This document shows, in pieces, positions 1 through 11,975 of a stretch of 64,000 nt of DNA (the first letter of the stretch is position 1; every line of letters starts with the position of its first letter). The stretch lies in NCBI RefSeq assembly GCF_000296405.1, contig NZ_JH815194.1, positions 317,619 through 381,618 on the forward strand. The letters are read 5' to 3'. The notes beneath the pieces were generated by a model. The model saw nothing but the letters and a program-made list of their open reading frames with translations. It did not search any database and had not been told where the DNA came from. Both the position numbers and the translations under genes were made by a program. This DNA is from Corynebacterium otitidis ATCC 51513 (lineage in GTDB: Bacteria > Actinomycetota > Actinomycetes > Mycobacteriales > Mycobacteriaceae).

Positions 1-1
1 G

Positions 2-61
2 GCGCTTCGCGCCGCGGGCTTCGGCGAGCACCACCGCCGCCGGGTCGCGACCGCCCGGTAG
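2..61 (+). CDS. C-terminal end of an upstream gene (GNAT-like, partial)
   Basis: One frame is open from the left edge of the window and stops at a TAG ending at base 61; the tail reads ALRAAGFGEHHRRRVATAR. It lies just before exonuclease III on the same strand. In mycobacteria and corynebacteria the gene before xth is usually a GNAT-family N-acetyltransferase following def, so that is the best guess. Only 19 codons are visible and no domain can be recognised, so the assignment rests on gene order alone. Confidence 0.4.
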   Translation, partial: ALRAAGFGEHHRRRVATAR

Positions 62-92
62 GCGGCCCGCCCGGCGCGGCCGGCGGCCCCGC

Positions 93-98
93 TATCGT
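93..98 (+). promoter_or_regulatory. -10 hexamer for a leaderless xth transcript
   Basis: TATCGT ends seven bases before the ATG at 106, so transcription would begin at or very near the start codon. There is no Shine-Dalgarno sequence before that ATG, which fits a leaderless message. Confidence 0.45.
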
Positions 99-105
99 GG
101 TGCCC

Positions 106-933
106 ATGCGGATCGCCACGTGGAACGTCAACTCGGTGCGCAGCAGGGCCTCGCGGATCGTCGACACGCTCAAGCGCCACGACATCGACGTGCTGGCCAT
201 GCAGGAGACGAAGACCCGCGACGAGTCGTTCCCCTACGACGCCTTCGCCGAGGAGGGCTACGAGTGCGCCCACGTCGGCTACAACCAGTGGAACGGGGTG
301 GCGATCTGCTCGCGGGTGGGGCTGTCGGACGTCGCGGAGGGCTTCCCGGGCCAGCCGGGGTTTGCGAAGGACCCCGCGGCCGAGCAGAGGGTCGAGGCGC
401 GCGCCGTGGGCGCGACGTGCGGCGGGGTGCGGCTGTGGAGCCTGTACGTGCCCAACGGCCGCGAGGTCACCGACCGGCACTACGCCTACAAGCTCTCGTG
501 GCTGTGGCGGCTTGGCGACTACGTCGCGGGCGAGCTGCGCCGCGAGCCCGGGCAGCGCCTGGCGATCATGGGCGACTTCAACGTCGCGCCGCGCGACGAG
601 GACGCGTGGAACATCGAGTTCTTCGCGGGCAAGACCCACGCCACCGAGCCGGAGCGCGCCGCCTTCGAGGCGCTCGGCGAGGAGGCGGGGCTTAACGAGG
701 TGTCCCGCCAGTTCACGAAGAAGGAGCGCTTCACCTACTGGGACTATCAAGACCTGCGCTTCCCGCGGAACGAGGGGGTGCGCATCGACTTTCAGCTCGC
801 GAGCCCGACGCTCGCGAAGGAGGCGACCGCCGGCTTCGTCGACGTCGAGGAGCGCGCCGCGAAGGGGGCCTCGGACCACGCGCCGGTGGTTGTCGACTAC
901 GATTTGCCCCCGAATTTCGATGACGTGCGCTAG
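106..933 (+). CDS. xth: Exodeoxyribonuclease III
   Basis: Mg2+-dependent exonuclease III / AP endonuclease of base-excision repair; it cleaves 5' of abasic sites and trims 3' blocking groups in the cytoplasm. The 275-residue protein covers the whole endonuclease/exonuclease/phosphatase fold: WNVNS at the N-terminus, metal-ligand Glu in MQETK (about residue 34), GDFNVAP near residue 158 and the C-terminal SDHAPVVVDYD with the catalytic His. The ATG at 106 is preferred over the GTG at 97 because family members begin MRIATWNVN and a -10 hexamer sits seven bases upstream. It is followed 43 bp later by cls on the same strand. Confidence 0.93.
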   Translation: MRIATWNVNSVRSRASRIVDTLKRHDIDVLAMQETKTRDESFPYDAFAEEGYECAHVGYNQWNGVAICSRVGLSDVAEGFPGQPGFAKDPAAEQRVEARAVGATCGGVRLWSLYVPNGREVTDRHYAYKLSWLWRLGDYVAGELRREPGQRLAIMGDFNVAPRDEDAWNIEFFAGKTHATEPERAAFEALGEEAGLNEVSRQFTKKERFTYWDYQDLRFPRNEGVRIDFQLASPTLAKEATAGFVDVEERAAKGASDHAPVVVDYDLPPNFDDVR

Positions 934-976
934 CCGCCTGCGCGGCGGGGCGGGGCTCTCGGTGATCGGCGGGTAA

Positions 977-2527
977 GTGACGGTGTCCTTCGACTGGATG
1001 TCGTGGTCGGTGCTTGGCTTGGTGGTCGACTACGCGATCAAGATCGTCGCCTTAGGCTACGTGCCCGAGGGGCGGCGGCCCTCCTCGTCGGCGGCGTGGC
1101 TGCTCGCGATCTTCCTGCTGCCGTTCATCGGGCTGCCGCTCTTCCTCCTTGTGGGCAGCCCGTACATCAACCGGCGCCGCGACCGCATCCACCAGGAGGC
1201 GCACGCGATGATCGAGGACGTCCAGAGCGAGGTCCCCGACGTGCCGCCCAAAGCGGAGCTCACCGCGCCGGCGACCGCGACGATCCGGATGATCAGGCGG
1301 CTGACGAACCTGCCCGCGGTCGCGGGCTTCAACCGGGGGCTCTACACCGATTATCGGGCGACGATCGCCCGCATGGCCGCCGCGATCGACGAGGCCGAAC
1401 GCTACGTGCACGTGCAGATCTACGTCACCGCCTGGGACGAGACGACCGATCCGTTCTTCCGCGCCCTGCAGCGGGCGGTGGCGCGCGGGGTGACGGTGCG
1501 GCTCCTCTTCGACCACATCGGCAGCCGCAAGTACCCGGGCTTCAAGAAGCTCGGCAGCAGGCTCACGGACATCGGCGTCGAGTGGCACATGATGCTGCCG
1601 CTCAAGCCGTTCAAGGGCCGCTTCCGCCGCCCGGACCTGCGCAACCACCGCAAGCTCGTGCTCATCGACGGCCACGTCGGGTTCATCGGCTCGCTCAACA
1701 TGATCGACCGCGGCTATCTGCTGCGCCGCCACCGCCGCCACGAGCGGCAGTGGGTCGACGCCATGGTGGAGATCGCCGGGCCGATCGTCGACTCGATGGA
1801 GATGGTCTTCGCCGTCGACTGGTACCTCGAGTCGGGCGAGACGCTCTTTCCCACCGCGCACCGCCACCCGCAGGCGGTGCCCGCGGGCGAGCGCGACGCG
1901 CTCACCACCGTGCAGGTCGTGCCCTCGGGGCCCGGGTACACGACCGAGCCGCACCTTCGGGTCGCGAACGCGCTCATCCAGCAAGCCCGCCACCGGGTGG
2001 TGATCTGCAGCCCGTACTTCATCCCCGATGAGTCGATGCTCGAGTCGGTGACCTCGGCGTGCTACCGCGGGGTGCGCGTCGAGCTGCTCGTCAGCGAGCG
2101 CGCCGACAGCTTCATGGTGCACCACGCCCAGTCGAGCTACTACCAGGCGCTCCTCGAGGCCGGCGTGCGCATCTACCAGTTCCCCGAGCCGTACGTGCTC
2201 CACACGAAGCTCATGCTCGTCGACCCCGGCCCGGTCGGGGAGACCGCCCTGTCGCAGCGCGACTCGGCCGCCGCGCGCCCCGACCCGGCGGAGCCGTGCC
2301 GCCCGATCGGGCTCATCGGCTCGGCGAACATGGACATGCGCAGCTTCTCCCTCAACTACGAGGTGTCCCTCCTCGTCGCGGAGGGCGGCCTCATCGACGA
2401 GCTCACCGACCTGACGCGCTCCTACGTGGCGGTCTCCCCGGAGCTCACCATGGCGACGTGGAGCGAGCGCACGATCGCGCGCCGCTACCTCGACAACGTC
2501 ATGCGGCTCGTCTCCGCGCTCATGTGA
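977..2527 (+). CDS. cls: Cardiolipin synthase (phospholipase D family)
   Basis: Membrane enzyme of cardiolipin formation. The N-terminus holds two hydrophobic segments (about residues 8-28 and 36-58), followed by two phospholipase D domains. The first HKD motif is NHRKLVLIDG with GSLN (about 223-243). The second begins HTKLMLVD at residue 409, but its GSAN does not come until residue 448, so about 25 extra residues separate the two halves of the motif; the insert is rich in Ala, Pro and Asp. The GTG start follows GGCGGGTAA and gives the expected N-terminal membrane anchor. At 516 residues it is slightly longer than typical bacterial Cls (about 480-500), which the insert accounts for. Confidence 0.92.
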   Translation: MTVSFDWMSWSVLGLVVDYAIKIVALGYVPEGRRPSSSAAWLLAIFLLPFIGLPLFLLVGSPYINRRRDRIHQEAHAMIEDVQSEVPDVPPKAELTAPATATIRMIRRLTNLPAVAGFNRGLYTDYRATIARMAAAIDEAERYVHVQIYVTAWDETTDPFFRALQRAVARGVTVRLLFDHIGSRKYPGFKKLGSRLTDIGVEWHMMLPLKPFKGRFRRPDLRNHRKLVLIDGHVGFIGSLNMIDRGYLLRRHRRHERQWVDAMVEIAGPIVDSMEMVFAVDWYLESGETLFPTAHRHPQAVPAGERDALTTVQVVPSGPGYTTEPHLRVANALIQQARHRVVICSPYFIPDESMLESVTSACYRGVRVELLVSERADSFMVHHAQSSYYQALLEAGVRIYQFPEPYVLHTKLMLVDPGPVGETALSQRDSAAARPDPAEPCRPIGLIGSANMDMRSFSLNYEVSLLVAEGGLIDELTDLTRSYVAVSPELTMATWSERTIARRYLDNVMRLVSALM

Positions 2528-2560
2528 GCCCCGCCCGCGCGGGTGGGCGCGGCGGCGGGC

Positions 2561-3091
2561 CTAGTTCTCCGCGCCGGCGTCGCGCAGCCGCTCGAGCGCG
2601 AGCTCGCGCAGGCGCGGGAAGGAGCTGCGGAACGCGGGCAGAAGCGGCAGCTCGTCGACGTCCTCGAAGGGCACCCAGCGCAGCTCGAGGGACTCGTCGT
2701 TGGGGTCGGTGGCGTCCCGCAGCCCGCTCGCGGTGCGGCCGATGACCGTCGTGTAGGTCCACCCGCCGGGCAGCTCCGGGCGCTCGGGGTCGCCCGGGTA
2801 GGGCCCGGCGGTGACGATCTCCCCTAAGACGCCGACCGCGCCCGCGGCGAGGGCGGTCTCCTCCTCGGTTTCGCGCAGCGCCGCCTCGACGGCGCTCTCG
2901 TGGGAGTCGCGCGCCCCGCCGGGCAGCGCCCACGTGCCGCCGTGGTTCGTCCACGGCGCGCGGTGCTGCAGGAGCACGCACCACCCGCCGGGCTCGGCGC
3001 GCGCGACGAGGAAGAGGCCCGCGGCCCCGAACCTGCCCCACACGCTCACGCCGTTCGGGCCCGCGGCCCATCCGTTCCCGTCTCCCCTCAT
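2561..3091 (-). CDS. NUDIX hydrolase (MutT-like)
   Basis: Predicted hydrolase of nucleoside diphosphates linked to another moiety. The 176-residue protein has a complete NUDIX box at about residues 59-81: G-x5-E-x7-RETEEE ending in Thr-Ala-Leu, where the usual Gly of the last xGU is Ala. A short Trp-rich N-terminal part precedes it. The gene faces glnX and ends close to cls (convergent). I chose the ATG at 3091 because a TAGTGT hexamer lies seven bases before it and the 19 residues upstream look non-coding. In mycobacteria the neighbour of the glnX homologue is annotated mutT3, which agrees. Substrate cannot be told from sequence. Confidence 0.85.
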   Translation of the reverse strand: MRGDGNGWAAGPNGVSVWGRFGAAGLFLVARAEPGGWCVLLQHRAPWTNHGGTWALPGGARDSHESAVEAALRETEEETALAAGAVGVLGEIVTAGPYPGDPERPELPGGWTYTTVIGRTASGLRDATDPNDESLELRWVPFEDVDELPLLPAFRSSFPRLRELALERLRDAGAEN

Positions 3092-3098
3092 TGGCCCC

Positions 3099-3104
3099 AC
3101 ACTA
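3099..3104 (-). promoter_or_regulatory. -10 hexamer for the NUDIX gene
   Basis: On the minus strand TAGTGT lies seven bases upstream of the ATG at 3091, giving a leaderless transcript and fixing the start there. Confidence 0.45.
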
Positions 3105-3159
3105 GCCAGCCCCGCCAGACGGGGGCGGCCGAATGTGTCCTCGGGCACCCCGCTGCCGT

Positions 3160-3165
3160 TATGGT
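3160..3165 (+). promoter_or_regulatory. -10 hexamer for the glnX-glnH-pknG operon
   Basis: TATGGT is followed by six bases and then the ATG at 3172. The AAGGA next to the ATG is too close to act as a ribosome binding site, so a leaderless message is likely. Confidence 0.45.
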
Positions 3166-3171
3166 TAAGGA

Positions 3172-4679
3172 ATGACCGGTGCGCGCGAGGGACAGGGCGG
3201 CTCGTGGCGCGGCCGCCTGCGCGGCCGCCCGGAGCGGCGGCAGCGCCGCCAGGACGTCTCCTACAGCGAGGCGGCCCTCCCGCAGGACACCGAGGACCAC
3301 TGGCTCGACGAGGTCACCGACCCGCCTGAAACGAAACGGCGGCGCCGCGCCCGGCTCTACGACACGTTCGCCGCGCCCGCGGCCGCCGCGCGGCGCATGT
3401 GGCAGTTCATCTCCACGACGCCGGGCAAGATGGTCACCCTAACCCTCATCCTCGCGCTCGCGATCTTCGCCGCCGGCTACTCGATGTCGCAGTCCGCGCA
3501 GTCCAGGCAGGCGGACCTCGACGTGCTGCTCTCCACGACGGAGCCGACGAGCTACTCGACCCACCACCTCTACACGTCGCTGTCCTACGCGGACACCCTC
3601 GCGACCACGTCGATGCTCCTCGACGGGGTGGAGTCCCACTCCGCGCAGCACGCCTACTACCGGGCGCTCGACCGCGCCTCGCAGGCCGCGTCCGCGGTGG
3701 CCGCGGGCCTGCCCTCGGGCGACGAGCGCTCCGCGGAGCTCATCGCCTCGATCCAGCGGCAGGTGCCCGTCTACGCCGGGCTCATCGAGACCGCGCGGGT
3801 CAACCACCGGCAGGGCAACCCGGTGGCGATCTCCTACATCGCGGAGGCGTCCGCGCTCATGCGCGAGGACATCCTCGTCGACGCCGGCGAGCTGTTCCGG
3901 CAGACGAGCAACGAGGTGCGCGAGCAGCAGGCGCAGCTCGCCCGCCCGCAGTGGGTGCCGCTCTCGGGCCTGGGCGCCGCGGTGCTCTTCCTGCTCATCG
4001 CCCAGTGGTGGCTGTGGCGCATCACCCGCCGCCGGCTCAACCGCGGGTTCCTCGCCGCGACCGCGCTCATGATCGTCGCGATCGTGTGGGTCTCGGGCTC
4101 GAACATCGCGACGTGGTACGCCGGCAACCAGGGCTTCGAGCGCGCCACCCAGCCGTGGGACTCGCTCACCGACTCGCGCATCCTCGCCCAGGAGTCCCGC
4201 ACCGAGGAGGTGCTCTCCATCGTGCGCCGCCAGCAGGCCGACGGCCTCACCTCCGGCTTCGAGTCCTCCACCGCGGCGATCGAGTCGGCCCTCGACGACG
4301 CCGAGGGCGCGCTTAGCGAGGCGGAGGACTCCGACGCCGCGAGAGGCCGGGTCGCCGCCGCCCGGGAGGCGCTCGCCGACTGGGAGGACGGCCACGCGGC
4401 GCTGCGCGACGCGCTGCGCGGCGGCGAGTTCGACGAGGCCGTCACCCTGGCCAGCGAGCCCGCCTACGACCAGGACTCCACCCCCACCGCTGCGGCCGCC
4501 TACCGGCGGCTCGACGACGCTCTCGCCGACCTCATCGCCGAGTCGCGCAGCGCGATGCGCGTCGCGATCGCCGACGGGCTCGCCGCGACAAGGCTGGTGT
4601 CCTTCTCCGTGCTCGCGCTCTCGCTCGCGGCGGTCATCGCCGTCGTCGCCGGCATCCGACCCCGACTCCAGGAGTACCT

Positions 4680-4683
<4 letters not shown>
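3172..4683 (+). CDS. glnX: GlnX, membrane signal protein of the GlnH-PknG pathway
   Basis: Integral membrane protein of 503 residues. It has a basic cytoplasmic N-terminus of about 82 residues, membrane segments near 86-106, 263-283, 292-312 and 475-495, and two extracytoplasmic helical domains between them. Published work on C. glutamicum and mycobacteria places GlnX between the amino-acid-binding lipoprotein GlnH and the kinase PknG, which phosphorylates OdhI/GarA and so controls 2-oxoglutarate dehydrogenase. I identify it by topology and by the operon, since the sequence has no catalytic motif. Its stop overlaps the glnH start by four bases, so the genes are translationally coupled. How the signal crosses to PknG is inference from the family. 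Confidence 0.87.
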
Positions 4684-8109
<3,426 letters not shown>

Positions 8110-8262
8110 CGAACCGGGAGCGCTGCGCCGACGAGTAGCGCTCTGGGCCCCGCGCCGGAGGGCGCCGCCGCGGAGGCCAGGCGCCCCGGTCGCGGCCGCG
8201 GCCAGGCCGTTGTGGTGTACGGGCGAGGCGCACGGGTCGGTTTCCGGGGGTTTCCCGTTCCG

Positions 8263-8487
8263 CTATAACGGATCGGCGGCGTCGAGGACCTCTTTGCGCA
8301 GCCCCTCCGAGGCGAAGAGGATCTCGAAACCGAGCAGGTATCCGTCCTTATCGGCGTCGATGATGACTTGCGTAACCCCGTTAGGTGTCTCGATAAACCC
8401 AACCTGGTGCTCCGCCTCCCCGTCGCGAATGGGAGAACCCAATGTCACGTACGCGGCGTCGACCTCTTCGTCGTACGAGATACGCAT
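8263..8487 (-). CDS. DUF2283 family protein
   Basis: Small protein of 74 residues matching the DUF2283 pattern: MRISYDEEVDAAYVTL at the N-terminus, then a short beta-rich domain with VIIDADKDGYLLGFEIL. Function is unknown; relatives are often found alone or in accessory regions. It has its own Shine-Dalgarno-like AAGGGGTAGGA immediately before the ATG. It stands alone between pknG and ackA next to a 570-bp gap, and is the only gene in this part of the window that is not in the usual core order. Confidence 0.75.
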   Translation of the reverse strand: MRISYDEEVDAAYVTLGSPIRDGEAEHQVGFIETPNGVTQVIIDADKDGYLLGFEILFASEGLRKEVLDAADPL

Positions 8488-9058
8488 TCCTACCCCTTCG
8501 TTAGCGTTGCGGTTTCCCGCTCTTTAGGGCCTGTCGCGCCGTTCGGCGAAGGACGCCCCGGCGCGGGCCTGAGAACAATCGTTTCTTCCAAAGCGAGCTA
8601 CCACCCCAACGCCGGCCCCACAGGGTTCTGCGGGGAGGTCTTTACCTTGACCGCTTAGCCGGGCGCCCCTGGGCCCGGCGGCGCCCGCGGCCATAGCGGA
8701 GCGAACGCTCAATCCAGGTTCCGCTCCGCATGTGGGCCGAAAACCGGCCGCCGCCGAGTAGGTTCATCCGATCGTATCCGCGAACAGCGGAACCGCAATC
8801 GCGAAGCGGGAACAACGACCGGGGTGGATTAATGACCTGAAATCGAGGTTTTCTTCGCCGAACGACTCACACGCGTTCCTGTACGCGGATCCAGGGCCGC
8901 GCCACCACAACCGCCGGCCTCGGCGGCCGCCGCGCGAACCCCGAAACGGCCCACCGGGCGCTCCCGCCGCCAGACCGTCGCGCCGCGGGAATCTTCGAAG
9001 ACGCGAGCGGCCCCGGCCCCGCCGAGGGGCGGGCCGGGGCCTTTTGCGCTTCTAGCGT
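8488..9058. other. Gap without a recognisable gene; carries a 12-bp inverted repeat
   Basis: About 570 bp with lower GC and no convincing coding frame on either strand. CGTTCGGCGAAG at 8540-8551 recurs as its exact reverse complement at 8853-8864. A short frame at 8524-8712 on the minus strand shows no family resemblance and no ribosome binding site. The right end holds the ackA-side hairpin. It may be a decayed insertion or house an RNA; nothing here decides it. Confidence 0.4.
9009..9045. terminator. GC-rich hairpin with TTTT beside the ackA stop
   Basis: A 14-bp stem (arms 9009-9023, with one extra C, and 9028-9041) with a GAGG loop is followed by TTTT on the plus strand. It lies just after the end of ackA, which reads the other way, so it could end ackA as a U-less hairpin and also block transcription from the gap. 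Confidence 0.55.
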
Positions 9059-10258
9059 TTACTGCTGCGCGCTGAACCGCGCGGCGTGCCGGGCGATCGC
9101 GAGCTCCTCGTTGGTGGGAACGACGAGCACCGTGACCTTCGAGTCCTCGGCGGAGATGACCGCCGGGCCCTTGGCGTTCTTGTTCTTCTCCTTGTCGAGG
9201 ACGATGCCGAAGCCCTCGAGGCCGTCGAGCGCCGCCTCGCGCACGGCGGCCACGTTCTCCCCGACGCCGGCGGTGAACGTGATCGTGTCCGCCCCGCCGA
9301 GCACCACGAGGTAGGAGCCGAGCGTGCGGCGCAGCTGGTGGATGTAGACGTCGAACGCGAGCTTCGCGTTCTCGTCGCCCTTGTCGATGAGCTCCCCGAG
9401 CTGGCGGAAGTCGTTCGCCCCCGCGAGCCCCTTGAGCCCCGACTTCTTATTGAGCAGCTGGTCGATATCGTCGATGCTCAAATCCGCGTTGCGGGCGAGG
9501 TGGAAGACGATGCCCGGATCCAGGCTGCCGCTGCGCGTGCCCATGACCAGGCCCTCGAGCGGGGTGAGCCCCATCGTCGTGTCGACCGGGCGGCCGCCCT
9601 TGATCGCCGAGGCGGACGCGCCGTTGCCGAGGTGGAAGATGATCTGGTTAAGGTCCTCGACCCTCTTGCCGAGGTGATCGGCGACGCGCCCGGCGACGAA
9701 CTCGTGGCTCGTGCCGTGGAAGCCGTAGCGGCGGATCGAGTGCTCTTCCGCGACGTCCCTATCGATCGCGTAGGTGCGCGCCGCGGCGGGCAGCTCGTGG
9801 AAGAAGGCCGTGTCGAACACGCCCACCTGCGGCACGTCGGGCAGCGCCTCGCGCAGCACCTCGACGCCCTTGATGTTCGCGGGGTTGTGCAGCGGCGCGA
9901 GCGGGATGTTGTCCCGCGCGGCGTCGAGGACCTCGTCGGTGATGATCACCGGCTCGGAGAAGTCCTGCCCGCCGTGGACGAGCCGGTGGCCGACCGCGAC
10001 GACGCCGAGCTTCTCCAGCGAGGCGTCGTTGTCCGCCAGCAGGTCGAAGGCGCGGCGCAGCCCGTCCGCGTGGTCCTCGATGCGGCCCTCGACCTCGGCA
10101 TCCTGGCCGTTGATCGTGGCGCGCACCGCGCCGGTCTCCTCGCCGATGCGCTCGACGATGCCGACGACGAGCGGGGCGGCCTCCGCCCCGGCGTCCGGGT
10201 CGAGCACCTGGAACTTGATCGAGGACGACCCCGAGTTGATGACGAGAACGTGGGTCAT
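9059..10258 (-). CDS. ackA: Acetate kinase
   Basis: Interconverts acetyl phosphate + ADP and acetate + ATP; with Pta it links acetate to acetyl-CoA for both acetate uptake and overflow. The 399-residue length and motifs are standard: NSGSSSIKFQ at the N-terminus, VGHRLVHGG, the FHGTSHEFVAGR stretch and the GVGENVAAVR stretch near the C-terminus. It starts only four bases after the pta stop, so the two genes form one operon read right to left. Confidence 0.97.
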   Translation of the reverse strand: MTHVLVINSGSSSIKFQVLDPDAGAEAAPLVVGIVERIGEETGAVRATINGQDAEVEGRIEDHADGLRRAFDLLADNDASLEKLGVVAVGHRLVHGGQDFSEPVIITDEVLDAARDNIPLAPLHNPANIKGVEVLREALPDVPQVGVFDTAFFHELPAAARTYAIDRDVAEEHSIRRYGFHGTSHEFVAGRVADHLGKRVEDLNQIIFHLGNGASASAIKGGRPVDTTMGLTPLEGLVMGTRSGSLDPGIVFHLARNADLSIDDIDQLLNKKSGLKGLAGANDFRQLGELIDKGDENAKLAFDVYIHQLRRTLGSYLVVLGGADTITFTAGVGENVAAVREAALDGLEGFGIVLDKEKNKNAKGPAVISAEDSKVTVLVVPTNEELAIARHAARFSAQQ

Positions 10259-10262
10259 GGGC

Positions 10263-11648
10263 TTAGTTACCTCCAGCCTGGATGGCGGTGATCGCCACCG
10301 TGTTGACGATATCGGGCACCGTGGCGCCGCGGGACAGGTCGTTGACGGGCTTGTTCAGGCCCTGCAGGACGGGGCCGACGGCCAGCGCCCCCGCGGAGCG
10401 CTGCACCGCCTTGTAGGCGATGTTCCCGGCGTTGAGATCCGGGAAGATGAACACGTTCGCCTGCCCCGCCACCTCGGAGTCGGGCCGCTTCTTCTTCGCC
10501 ACGCCCGGGTCCATCGCCGCGTCGAACTGCAGCGGCCCGTCGACCGGAACGGACTTGTCGAGCTCGTGGGCCACCCCGAGCGCGGCGGAGACCTTGTCGA
10601 CGTCCTCGCCCGCGCCGGACGCGCCCGTCGAGTAGGACAGCAGCGCGACCTTCGGGTCGAGCCCGAAGCGCTTCGCCGTGCCCGCGGAGACCACCGCCAT
10701 CTCGCCGAGCTGCTGGGCGGTGGGCTTCGGGTTGACCGCGCAGTCCCCGAAGCCCCACAGCCGCCCGCCGAGCACCATGAAGAACAGCGAGGACACGATC
10801 GACGCGCCCGGCGCGGTGCGGATGATCTGCAGCGCCGGCCTAATCGTGTCGCCGGTGGTGTGCGCCGCGCCGGAGACCATGCCGTCGGCCTCCCCGGCGT
10901 GGACGAGCAGCACCCCGAAGTACGTCTCGTCGCGCACGAGCTTCTCCGCCTCGGCACGCTCGAGGCCCTTCGCGCGGCGCAGCTCGAGGAGCGTCTCGAC
11001 GAAGCCGTCGGCGCGCTCGTCGGTCTTCGGGTCGACGATCTCCGCGCGGCTCAAGTCGAGGCCGAGCTCCTTCGCGCGGGCATCGATGTCGTCCTTCTCG
11101 CCGAGGATGATGAGGTCGACGATGTCCTGGTCGAGGAGCCGGTGGGCGGCCTCCAGGATGCGGTCGTCGTCGCCCTCGGGCAGCACGATGCGCGCCGGGG
11201 TGTCCTTCGCCTTGTCGAGGAGGAAGCGCTCGAACACCTCGGGCGAGATGACCTCCGGGGGCTGGGTGGCGGCGGCCTCGGCGACGAGCTTCGCGCCGGC
11301 CTCGCCGGCCGCCTCACCGGCGGGGAGTACCCCGGCGAGCGTCGCGCCGACGTCCTCGGCGCGGGTGGTCGCGAGCTTCGCGCGCGGGCTGTCCTCGTCG
11401 GCCACGACGACGAGCGGGGCGCGCAGCACCGCCGCGGCCGACGCGTCGAAGGCGAGGTCGCCGGTGCCGAGCACGAGGGCGTGGCCCTCGTGCTCGTTGG
11501 CGTGGCGCAGAAGCTCGCCGAGGTCGAGCTCGTGGGAGGCCAACTCCCAGCTGTCGAGGCCCGCCTTCTCGGCGAGCGCCGCGACGTCGATGTCGCCCGC
11601 GCCGGACGGGCTGATCACCACGGAGGTGTGGCTCGGTGTCGGTGCCAT
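10263..11648 (-). CDS. pta: Phosphate acetyltransferase
   Basis: Interconverts acetyl-CoA + phosphate and acetyl phosphate + CoA. The protein has 461 residues: an N-terminal domain of about 130 residues, degenerate relative to the longer enterobacterial Pta regulatory domain, followed by the full PTA/PTB catalytic domain (from about residue 140) with ARIVLPEGDDDRILEAA and, later, the YSTGASGAGEDVDKV stretch. It is the first gene of the pta-ackA operon. In C. glutamicum this operon is controlled by RamA, RamB and GlxR; I did not find sites good enough to claim here. The upstream region shares a 327-bp divergent intergenic space with the reductase gene at 11976. Confidence 0.96.
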   Translation of the reverse strand: MAPTPSHTSVVISPSGAGDIDVAALAEKAGLDSWELASHELDLGELLRHANEHEGHALVLGTGDLAFDASAAAVLRAPLVVVADEDSPRAKLATTRAEDVGATLAGVLPAGEAAGEAGAKLVAEAAATQPPEVISPEVFERFLLDKAKDTPARIVLPEGDDDRILEAAHRLLDQDIVDLIILGEKDDIDARAKELGLDLSRAEIVDPKTDERADGFVETLLELRRAKGLERAEAEKLVRDETYFGVLLVHAGEADGMVSGAAHTTGDTIRPALQIIRTAPGASIVSSLFFMVLGGRLWGFGDCAVNPKPTAQQLGEMAVVSAGTAKRFGLDPKVALLSYSTGASGAGEDVDKVSAALGVAHELDKSVPVDGPLQFDAAMDPGVAKKKRPDSEVAGQANVFIFPDLNAGNIAYKAVQRSAGALAVGPVLQGLNKPVNDLSRGATVPDIVNTVAITAIQAGGN

Positions 11649-11975
11649 GCTGCTCCTTAGCGGTAGGAAGAAGAAGGTAAGAGTGATTCTTTAGTTTCAC
11701 CGTCGCGGCCGCGTCGAGGCGCGCGCAGCCGGCGGAAAGTGTCGTGTGGATCACTATAGTAGGGCGATCCGGGGCGCCGCCACGAAACTTTCGCTCATTC
11801 TCCTTCCCCACCCCGCCGCCGCGCCTCGGGGCGGCGGCGACGCCCTTTCCCGCCCCCGCGGGGCCCAGTAGAATCCGGCGGTGATGGGCGCCGGCCGATC
11901 CCCCGCGCGGGGCTCGCGCCGGCCGCCCGCTTAACCCTGCACGAACGAGTTTTCCCACACCGAGGTTGAAGTCTT
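11649..11975. promoter_or_regulatory. Divergent promoter region between pta and the ferredoxin reductase gene
   Basis: A 327-bp space without a gene. The palindrome ACTATAGT (11753-11760) offers a TATAGT -10 on either strand; on the minus strand it would give pta a leader of about 100 nt. TAGAAT at 11869-11874 is a good -10 for the plus-strand gene at 11976. The central part is G+C-rich and shows no further element that I can name. Confidence 0.5.

Noticed and set aside
8524-8712. Possible 62-residue minus-strand protein in the gap after DUF2283
   Set aside because: It has no ribosome binding site, promoter or homology that I recognise, and its composition is not coding-like.
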